Made by a program: the position numbers and the translations under genes | Assembly: GCA_003568945.1 (NCBI GenBank) | Contig: BDIP01000184.1 | Coordinates: 1-21,289, forward strand | Length of the DNA: 21,289 nucleotides | Source of the DNA: Kipferlia bialata | Lineage: Eukaryota > Fornicata | Direction of reading: 5' to 3' | The notes under the pieces: generated by a model | Database searches by the model: none | What the model saw: only the letters and a program-made list of their open reading frames with translations | What the model was told of the DNA's origin: nothing | Part shown: piece after piece, positions 18,401-21,289 of the stretch | Layout: the number at the start of each line of letters is the position of its first letter | Numbering within the stretch: position 1 is the stretch's first letter

Positions 18401-21269
18401 CCTGTATAGAAATACTAAGGTACATGGGTACAAATTTTGTAGATACATGGAAATGAACTTTATATATGCAGCTAATGTCCAGGAACGTTGTGCTTAGGAT
18501 GGCCGTCGACCACCCCTTCCACGTAGTCCCACACCTGATAGCAATCGGAGGCTGTGAGGTACATTCTGTGTGCAACCAATACCTATTAATAATCAACGTG
18601 TTCAAGATGTTAGCAAAATGTATATCATCATATCTATATATACGACATGACTCCTCTATCGCGTAACATGCAGGATGTACTGACTGATCTGTTGGGACCA
18701 GTTGGCCAAGAGATGACAGTGGATCACTCAGTGCTGGTGGCAGCCGTTCAGGGTTCGTCTCAATTGGGTCCATTATCTAGGACTAATTATCTACTTTCTG
18801 TATCAATATCTAACTATCAGGTTGCCAGGCAGCCGTAGAGTTCTATCCTGAGGTCTTTAGACTAGGTAAGAGGAAGATATTTTTACCATAGCCGCTTCTA
18901 CCAAGAATAGCGGGATCTTTTCCGTTATTGCAGAATATATATATTCATTTACAATTGTTAGTGAATAGCGACACATAGCGAATGTATTGTTACTTACCCC
19001 AGCCACCCCCTCCAATTGTGTAATTCTATACTCTATTATACTCTCCTCAAATATGTCGCATAACACAAAATTAGTATTGTTACTTACCCCAGCCACCCCC
19101 TCCAAGAATGACAGTCACGTGTTCATTACATACATGTATATACACATGGTAGACTACAAGTATATGTCGCGTCATTCTATGTATAGATAGATTACTAACC
19201 ACAGCCACGCCCTCCAAGAATGACAGGCACCTATCTACACTCTTATCATACAACCCTACATAGTATGACAACATCTCTAAGACCCAATTGTTTAGTATAG
19301 TGTGTTACTCCGTTCTAACCCAGCCACCCCCTCCAAGAATGACAGGCACCTGTCTACACGGGCCAAGAACAAGCTCAAGACACACGTCAAGACATTCAAC
19401 ATGGCTGTGAGGTATATATGTCTCTCTCTCTCACACACACACTCTCTAGGGGTTTCGTTACTGGATCTCACTCCTTAGGGGCACCCGGTCTAGGACCACT
19501 GGCAGACGCAGTGGCCATCTGATAGCAGTCCCATCCTACACGGTGAGTATATGTCTAAACATATATTGTATACCCAAATGCTATGTGAATACTCTTACCC
19601 TCAGGTCCCTGCGAGACATGCAATCTACAAGGGCGGGAAGGTTCAGACACTTATGCAGTACAGGGTACGTACACCGCGTGAGTTATTGATATTATGTAGT
19701 AGATACTGGCATCGCGTTGTATTTCGGTAACCCCAGGATACCCCCCTTATCCGCGGAATCTCAGAGAATATTGCTGCTCTGGGTGGTGTGAATGGTAGTA
19801 AGAAGGTACAAGGTTATTGTAAAGTATAATGAATATGTGTTTAAACAGCATAAATATAGTCAGATATTATTACATGTATAAATGTATATGCATGTATTTA
19901 CTGTGATACTTCCTTACCCCTAGGTCTCTGTGCATGACACCCACGGCATGGTGCACGAGGAGTGTCTCAAGATGGGTGGGTATTGATGTATATATATATA
20001 TATGTATGCGTATGCGTGTGTGTGTGTGTACCACATTATTGTAGTACATGAGTTGTATGTGTGTATCAATTTCTGCCCACGAGGAGTGCCTCAAGATTGG
20101 TGGGCATGGGAATATGGATAGTTATACACTTCATCAATATTGATAGAGAACTAAGGCGATGATTAGATTGAAATGAACGGATTGTACCATCAATATACAC
20201 ATGCATCATTCTGTCATGATATACTGACCATCAGGCAAAGACGACATGCTCCAGACCAACCTCGTCATGTCCTTCTTCGACTGTGCCAATGTCATTCTCC
20301 AGAACCAGAGGGGGTTCAGTGGCACACCAGTCAGAACATACAAGGTAATACTCGATTAGTGACAAGTTACTCGTTGCCATACTCTATTAGTGGATATAGA
20401 ACCAGACGGGGTTAAGTGGAACACCAGTAAGGACATACAAGGTATTACTCGATTAATGACAAGCCACTCCATACTCTTCTTTTCTCGCTTCGTGACATGC
20501 AGGTTCACCCGTTCTCCCAGAGCTCTGCCTCTTCGTGTGGAGTGCTGCAGATGGTGCCTACGTGCATATCATACCACCAGTGGCTGGAGTCAGGTGTGTT
20601 GGAGTATATACCATGAAAATAGCAATATATGGGTATATAGAATGCATTTCACAGAGTATATGTATATATATAGTACGAATATTTATAAGTGAATGTATTG
20701 AAATAGTATAGTGCCAACGTGCTTATCGTAAAACCAGTGGCTGGAGTCAGGTATCTGGTGTGACGCACAAAGTCACAAGTGAATCATATAACCGTCACAT
20801 ATATGTATATTGTAGTAAGTACATATATGCAGTAATGGGTATATTGAATATATCAGAGAAGGGAATTATTGCATTGAAGTGTTTGTCCGCTTACCCCCAG
20901 GTGACCCCTGGAATGACGGTGTCCCTGCCTGTTCCAGATACATGCTGCCAGGTATTTTTTGTATATAAATGTATATATATACATAGAAGGTGGATACGTA
21001 CATTGGACAAGGGTTTTATCGATACATGGAGTTCTCTGTGCCTATAGGCCTTCCTTTTCTCCCTCCTTATCTCTCCTTCTTGCGCTTTGCTGTATAGAGT
21101 CATCTGCTGACTCTTTGCCCATGCCCTCTGGGGTCTTTCTCTCCCTCTGACACCCTCTCTCTCTCCATATGGTATATGTACTTACATACTTATACAAGGC
21201 TGTATAGAGTCCTCTGCCGACTTTGCCCATGCCCTGAAGGGTCTGCAGATGCAGGGACACCAGGACAGG
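485..21269 (+). CDS. ATM: ATM/Tel1-like PI3K-related protein kinase, partial at both ends, 76 exons
   Basis: Hand-built exon chain: 485-588, 957-1052, 1513-1568, 1720-1852, 1910-2003, 2061-2140, 2301-2412, 2601-2710, 2923-2991, 3140-3231, 3289-3419, 3479-3904, 3968-4051, 4337-4388, 4650-4789, 4884-4930, 5032-5114, 5284-5387, 5757-5993, 6169-6291, 6556-6720, 6855-6949, 7001-7102, 7161-7235, 7328-7464, 7562-7635, 7842-7932, 8055-8191, 8373-8513, 8666-8721, 8925-8989, 9187-9293, 9438-9549, 9652-9724, 9838-9966, 10236-10314, 10606-10673, 10764-10808, 10887-11043, 11114-11267, 11411-11463, 11609-11707, 11793-11884, 12003-12998, 13078-13138, 13202-13273, 13377-13769, 13907-14041, 14306-14365, 14458-14616, 14688-14771, 14854-14907, 15011-15124, 15225-15344, 15476-16193, 16285-16461, 16572-16646, 16735-16808, 16989-17091, 17206-17309, 17430-17530, 17635-17739, 17871-17924, 18201-18371, 18483-18558, 18674-18752, 18821-18865, 19324-19411, 19479-19542, 19605-19664, 19737-19805, 19924-19975, 20235-20344, 20503-20593, 20901-20951, 21208-21269. 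Phases agree throughout and give 3,152 codons. Human ATM has 3,056 residues and its corresponding kinase segment lies near residue 2,800, so most of the protein is here. ATM family members phosphorylate S/TQ sites after DNA double-strand breaks in the nucleus. FAT-like and kinase N-lobe motifs support the call. The DRHxxN loop, DFG and FATC are off the right edge. PIKK membership is firmer than the ATM subfamily call. Confidence 0.72.
589..956 (+). repeat. Intron 1 (368 bases) with echoes of exon 1 end and exon 2 start
   Basis: At 674-727 lies a copy of the exon 1 end, closing with aatag|gtgtg. It keeps most codons with synonymous changes (for example TTG to CTA for Leu, GAT to GAC, AAC to AAT) but contains one in-frame TGA where the exon has TGG. 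At 857-894 lies a copy of the exon 2 start after an intact acceptor (ctccag), and a further short fragment is at about 748-767. The remaining bases are AT-rich without features. Confidence 0.8.
1053..1512 (+). repeat. Intron 2 (460 bases) with three echoes of the exon 2 end
   Basis: Copies of the end of exon 2 occur at about 1105-1152, 1205-1252 and 1352-1395, each ending in cagccagaagaagag. The first and third are followed by gt donors (gtatgc, gtaaat), the second by ga (gaatac), so its donor is lost. The first two are preceded by atactacag, which is also the exon's own sequence. As a cassette from that AG, one copy would be 41 bases and shift the frame. Spacers are alternating purine-pyrimidine TA-rich sequence. 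Confidence 0.85.
1615..1675 (+). repeat. Echo of exon 4 start
   Basis: Intron 3 carries a copy of the beginning of exon 4 (around 1733-1790), reading DPGVSGVYTVL.RY in the homologous frame. GTG/GTA, TTG/CTA and CGG/CGC differences are synonymous and one Ser codon is Ile. Homology begins upstream at atcttgatac, with a four-base insertion before the Asp-Pro codons. Confidence 0.75.
2204..2232 (+). repeat. Echo of exon 6 end, donor lost
   Basis: The copy translates FHLMNAAFV against FHLMNALYV in the exon, with synonymous differences at TTC/TTT, CAT/CAC, CTG/CTC, AAC/AAT, GCA/GCC and GTG/GTA. The following bases are ccgag instead of a gt donor, so this copy could not serve as an alternative 5' splice site. 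Confidence 0.75.
2477..2510 (+). repeat. Echo of exon 7 end with donor and intron head
   Basis: Repeats the last 24 bases of exon 7 with one synonymous change (GAC/GAT), and the first 10 intron bases (gtacatatat) are also repeated. The donor is intact. Confidence 0.85.
2801..2846 (+). repeat. Echo of exon 8 end with donor
   Basis: Repeats the last 41 bases of exon 8. Only three differences are seen (CCC/CCT, TGT/TGC, TTG/TTA), all synonymous, so the encoded HPPPIEMCHLLA is unchanged. It is followed by a gtgagg donor. Confidence 0.88.
3479..3904 (+). other. ATM: Exon 12: long solenoid exon (142 codons, phase 0 at both ends)
   Basis: This 426-base exon is open throughout in one frame. It encodes hydrophobic helices (HKALSAVLGVIVVAASEERG, then GGSVAYVLGSLSLLGC) followed by a charged, low-complexity EEERDRDRERGSATDE tail before the donor at 3905. 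The hydrophobic stretches look like solenoid helices rather than membrane spans in this context. No catalytic motif is visible. Confidence 0.65.
4111..4162 (+). repeat. Echo of exon 13 end, donor changed to GC
   Basis: Copy of the last 51 bases of exon 13 encoding ALSLIAPRAAAD.P.YK. Two differences are synonymous, and two change Ile to Leu and Ser to Cys. The donor is gcaagt, a possible GC-type donor, rather than gtatga. Confidence 0.85.
4534..4578 (+). repeat. Echo of exon 15 start
   Basis: Lies in intron 14 and reads G.RYALLYSA against GGLRYALLCSA in the exon, with synonymous CTT/CTG, CTG/CTC and GCC/GCT differences. The acceptor region has decayed (gataccaaaag). Confidence 0.65.
5202..5226 (+). 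repeat. Echo of exon 17 end
   Basis: A short copy of the exon 17 end (acatgtctccatggactag) lies in intron 17. The homologous exon segment encodes DMSPWT. Its donor is not preserved (gtaaat occurs two bases away). Confidence 0.6.
5388..5756 (+). repeat. Intron 18 (369 bases) with two echoes of exon 18 end
   Basis: First copy 5455-5502: last part of exon 18 with three substitutions (ACA/ACC, GTG/GTT, GAG/GAA), all synonymous, encoding VEDRQSAWGETAVME, followed by the same intron head gtgagtacatata. Second copy 5568-5629: a longer copy with Ala to Val, Glu to Lys and Met to Leu changes and a gtaatc donor. The rest is AT-rich with no other feature. Confidence 0.88.
6041..6098 (+). repeat. Echo of exon 19 end with donor
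   Basis: Repeats the last 17 codons of exon 19 as SISLLDVLDTVKESYSQ against SISLLDVLDTIKESYNK. Of 10 base differences counted by hand, 6 are synonymous, and the amino acid changes are conservative. Donor gtaacg is intact. Confidence 0.88.
6342..6405 (+). repeat. Echo of exon 20 end, donor lost
   Basis: Encodes APLKDSAVAEM.SILVAPS as in the exon, with Thr to Val and Met to Ile changes and synonymous third-position differences elsewhere. The gt donor is replaced (atatat), so the copy cannot act as a 5' splice site. Confidence 0.85.
6457..6485 (+). repeat. Echo of exon 21 start with acceptor
   Basis: After an intact ccctccag acceptor, the sequence repeats the exon 21 start (DQRMQD.), with synonymous AGG/AGA and CAG/CAA. 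Exon-like sequence stops after about 27 bases. Confidence 0.8.
6989..7000 (+). promoter_or_regulatory. Competing in-frame acceptor for exon 23
   Basis: Two AGs can open exon 23: 6987-6988 (catgtag) and 6999-7000 (gctaaccttcag). They are 12 bases apart and both keep the frame, adding or omitting four codons. I placed the exon at 7001 because that AG has the branch-like ctaac seen at nearly every other acceptor. Confidence 0.6.
7494..7525 (+). repeat. Possible echo of exon 25 end
   Basis: gagggcgacagggccctgg resembles the exon 25 end (aggctgacagggcctgtgctg). It is short and decayed, with no donor. Confidence 0.4.
7702..7759 (+). repeat. Echo of exon 26 end, with stops
   Basis: Copy of the last ~52 bases of exon 26, closing agcagaag|gtattg with an intact donor. 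In the homologous frame it has TAA and TAG, so it is no longer coding. Confidence 0.85.
8219..8278 (+). repeat. Echo of exon 28 end with donor
   Basis: Open in the homologous frame as AHQKCRTITLYQFVVFPE against THQKCRDLTHNMLFVVFPE. Many differences are synonymous (CAC/CAT, AAG/AAA, AGA/AGG, GTG/GTT, GTG/GTC, CCT/CCG). Donor gtatat intact. Confidence 0.8.
8811..8843 (+). repeat. Echo of exon 31 start with acceptor
   Basis: After an intact ctcactccag acceptor the sequence resembles the start of exon 31 (8925 onward; cccagggatgg against tccagggatgg). It diverges after about 25 bases. Confidence 0.65.
9331..9365 (+). repeat. Echo of exon 32 end with donor and intron head
   Basis: cctccttcctaag then gtttgtata repeats the exon 32 end and its first intron bases. 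Confidence 0.75.
10021..10168 (+). repeat. Two echoes of exon 35 end
   Basis: Copies end at 10063 and 10163. The first reads AIAMVESGHSLY plus Arg against ATAMVESGHSLY plus Arg in the exon. Ser AGC is TCA (three base changes), Leu CTA is TTG, and the split Arg codon AG|G is CG|G, all synonymous; one Thr is Ile. The second reads TAMVESIHSLY with Ser AGT. Donors are gtgagt and gttagc. This is one of the clearest protein-conserving echoes. Confidence 0.9.
10370..10546 (+). repeat. Two echoes of exon 36 end
   Basis: Copies at about 10370-10426 and 10485-10541 repeat the exon 36 end, encoding DQDVWGMVDGNTHVGQ and GQDVLGMVDTDTHVGQ against DQDVWGMVDTDTHVGQ. Both have gt donors. The first is preceded by a long run of the same exon bases (ccccctgaccag). 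Confidence 0.88.
10887..11267 (+). other. ATM: Exons 39-40: AT-hook-like basic stretch followed by acidic tract
   Basis: Exon 39 (codons about 1375-1427) encodes a strongly basic run containing KRPSRGRPTRRAS, which includes the RGRP core of AT-hook minor-groove DNA-binding motifs, then RGSRAKRRP. Exon 40 continues with QDVDEDDSHEESEAESEGEG, a Glu/Ser/Gly-rich acidic stretch, then a hydrophobic helix. A single AT-hook core in a basic linker could bind DNA or act as a nuclear localisation signal, and the acidic part has no assigned role. Confidence 0.6.
11528..11563 (+). repeat. Echo of exon 42 start
   Basis: LDTVSLPETLE against VDTVTLPKTIE in the exon, preceded by a weak acceptor (ctctaag). 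Open in the homologous frame. Confidence 0.75.
14102..14262 (+). repeat. Echo of exon 48 end, fully synonymous, plus a decayed third copy
   Basis: The copy ending at 14152 encodes LADALVYVGHMMLTAK, identical to the exon. By hand there are seven base differences over 48 bases, and every one is synonymous (including TTG to CTA and TTA to CTC). The donor has become gcttgt. A weaker third copy (acatgctgctcactgcctat) lies at about 14231-14250. Confidence 0.9.
15476..17309 (+). other. ATM: Exons 55-60: FAT-domain-like region
   Basis: Exon 55 (718 bases) opens with SELSMALGKHADALETWDQA, a TPR-like helix pair typical of FAT domains, and later has VPDWRFTHDP followed by NRALAALHSGRSAVLEAITH, resembling ATM's AAWRNMQWD and SLRDREFSTFYESLKYA. 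Exons 57-59 encode SYSGYLEISDKLRNQDYIKQ and RNSFLIDSLTAYLQHFAKGD, comparable to ATM's LARFADTQYQRI and RFLCKAVENYINCLLSGE. Exon 60 encodes SLSVFRIIRPLLDVCGSG, matching ATM's DMWVFRLCSLWLENSGV. The comparisons are from memory, without an alignment. Confidence 0.65.
17776..17815 (+). repeat. Echo of exon 62 end with intron head
   Basis: gtcatcctagccactgg then gtatatcgtgtagta repeats the last bases of exon 62 and the beginning of its intron. Confidence 0.8.
18078..18130 (+). repeat. Echo of exon 64 start with acceptor
   Basis: After an intact actaccag acceptor, the copy reads DELDDIGWESITTMAP against DELDDMGWESITTMAP in the exon. Of six base differences counted, five are synonymous. It then runs into tgattga and does not continue into the Arg-Glu repeats. 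Confidence 0.88.
18290..18345 (+). repeat. Purine-rich GAGAGG repeat inside exon 64
   Basis: The low-complexity gagagg/gagaga run is in frame and encodes alternating Arg-Glu. Its length may vary between alleles. Confidence 0.8.
18866..19323 (+). repeat. Intron 67 (458 bases) with three echoes of exon 68 start
   Basis: Echo starts are at about 19003, 19093 and 19205, each directly after an acceptor-like ttaccccag or ctaaccacag and beginning gccacnccctccaa. The true exon opens at 19324 in the same way. The third copy extends 36 bases with only two differences, both synonymous (ACC/ACG, CTG/CTA). Four acceptors of near-identical sequence are thus arrayed within about 330 bases. Which is used cannot be decided from sequence, but only the last runs into a long open exon. 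Confidence 0.85.
19987..20030. repeat. TA then TG microsatellite
   Basis: An alternating run of about seven TA units, then tatgcg units, then about seven TG units in intron 72. Confidence 0.85.
20077..20105 (+). repeat. Echo of exon 72 end with donor
   Basis: Repeats HEECLK followed by Ile instead of Met, then gtgggc donor-like sequence as in the exon (gtgggt). It covers the segment carrying the putative ATP-binding Lys. Confidence 0.82.
20398..20468 (+). repeat. Echo of exon 73 end with donor and intron head
   Basis: Encodes NQTGLSGTPVRTYK against NQRGFSGTPVRTYK, with synonymous GGC/GGA, GTC/GTA and AGA/AGG. The next 22 or so intron bases (gtattactcgattaatgac against gtaatactcgattagtgac) are also duplicated, so the repeated unit spans the exon-intron junction. 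Confidence 0.88.
20594..20900 (+). repeat. Intron 74 (307 bases) with echo of exon 74 end
   Basis: A copy at 20711-20750 ends tggctggagtcag|gtatct as in the exon. In the homologous frame it contains a TAA where the exon has a Tyr codon. The remainder is AT-rich with no other feature. Confidence 0.85.
21083..21135 (+). repeat. Echo of exon 76 start with acceptor
   Basis: gctgtatag then agtcatctgctgac repeats the acceptor and start of exon 76 (21208). A short insertion breaks the frame after ESSAD. The acceptor of exon 76 itself lacks the usual YTNAY signal, so this junction is less certain than others. Confidence 0.8.
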
Positions 21270-21289
21270 GTAAGTGTATTGCTATAGAC

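Larger units (their letters stand above)
17430..18752 (+). other. ATM: Exons 61-66: end of FAT region with RE/RS-rich insertion and DHPFH motif
   Basis: Exon 62 encodes LLPAAVILVTR and exon 64 DDMGWESITTMAP, corresponding to ATM's FLPLMYQLAARMG and GLGFHEVLNNLI. Exon 65 gives VLRMAVDHPFHVVPHLIAIG, matching ATM's ISMDHPHHTLFIILALA, one of the best subfamily signatures in the window. Between them exon 64 inserts about 45 residues rich in Arg-Glu and Arg-Ser dipeptides (RGRERERERERER, then RSRERVPSRSP), absent from human ATM as I remember it. The acceptor of exon 65 is placed at 18482 (gctaatgtccag) because the earlier AG at 18471 would create an immediate stop. Confidence 0.68.
19324..21269 (+). 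other. ATM: Exons 68-76: PI3K/PI4K-type kinase N-lobe, cut off by the window
   Basis: The encoded order is HLIAVPSYTVPAR (compare ATM VVVPTMEIKV), ISENIAALGGVNGSKK (FRLAGGVNLPKI), HEECLKMGKDDMLQTN (RQLVKGRDDLRQD), VMSFFDCANVILQNQ (VMQQVFQMCNTLLQRN), TPVRTYKVHPFSQ (LTICTYKVVPLSQ), CGVLQMV (SGVLEW) and SADFAHALKGLQMQ (NDFSAFQCQKKMMEVQ). This collinearity is the strongest evidence for the gene call. The Lys that binds ATP in ATM is represented by Lys in LKMGK but one residue further from the DD pair. The DLRQD-like motif has become DMLQT. Exon 76 is followed by gtaagt, so the C-lobe continues to the right. Confidence 0.78.

Noticed and set aside
18180-18773. 197-codon open frame on the - strand
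   Set aside because: It overlaps exons 64-66, which carry the ATM-like DHPFH motif on the + strand. Its poly-Ser/Leu content is the antisense of the GAGAGG repeat.
18866-19323. Mobile element or solo repeat in intron 67
   Set aside because: There are no terminal inverted repeats or target duplications. The repeated blocks are copies of the exon 68 start.

Overview
The window reads as the interior of one very large, extremely intron-rich eukaryotic gene on the + strand. By following open frame and splice phase from exon to exon I can chain 76 exons (positions 485 to 21269, 9,456 coding bases, 3,152 codons) through 75 short introns without a stop or phase break. The C-terminal third is recognisably a PI3K-related protein kinase (PIKK). 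It carries a FAT-type helical region, a VDHPFH motif matching the MDHPHH of ATM, and a kinase N-lobe with GGVN, GKDD, RTYKVHPFSQ and CGVLQMV in the order seen in ATM (GGVN, GRDD, CTYKVVPLSQ, SGVLEW). The best call is an ATM/Tel1-like DNA-damage kinase. The catalytic loop, activation loop and FATC end lie beyond the right edge, and the N-terminal start was not found, so the gene is probably partial at both ends.

Layout: 1-484 is C- and CT-rich sequence with two extra copies of the start of the first exon. 485-10808 (exons 1-38) encodes a helical, probably HEAT-type solenoid. 10887-11267 (exons 39-40) encodes a basic stretch with an AT-hook-like RGRP core followed by an acidic tract. 11411-15344 (exons 41-54) is more solenoid, including a 996-base exon. 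15476-18752 (exons 55-66) is the FAT-like region with an RE/RS-rich insertion. 19324-21269 (exons 68-76) is the kinase N-lobe. I found no convincing gene on the - strand, no RNA gene, no transposon and no CRISPR array.

Organism: nearly every intron ends in a short motif of the type YTNAY plus a few bases plus YAG (for example tactaaccaccag, tactgaccatcag). The branch-point-like sequence is thus fused to the 3' splice site, as is known in metamonads such as Giardia and Trichomonas. With about 8 introns per coding kb, an intron-rich free-living metamonad (a Kipferlia-like fornicate) is my inference, not something the sequence proves.

The most unusual signal is that at least 28 of the 75 introns, plus the sequence before exon 1, carry 'echoes'. 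These are partial extra copies of the end of the preceding exon with its donor side, or of the start of the following exon with its acceptor. Echoes differ from their exons mostly at synonymous positions, although splicing them in would usually break the frame and several have lost splice sites or gained stops. This implies that they diverged as coding sequence. Possible sources are a second allele or homeolog, ectopic copying, an unknown splicing use, or an assembly that interleaves two haplotypes.
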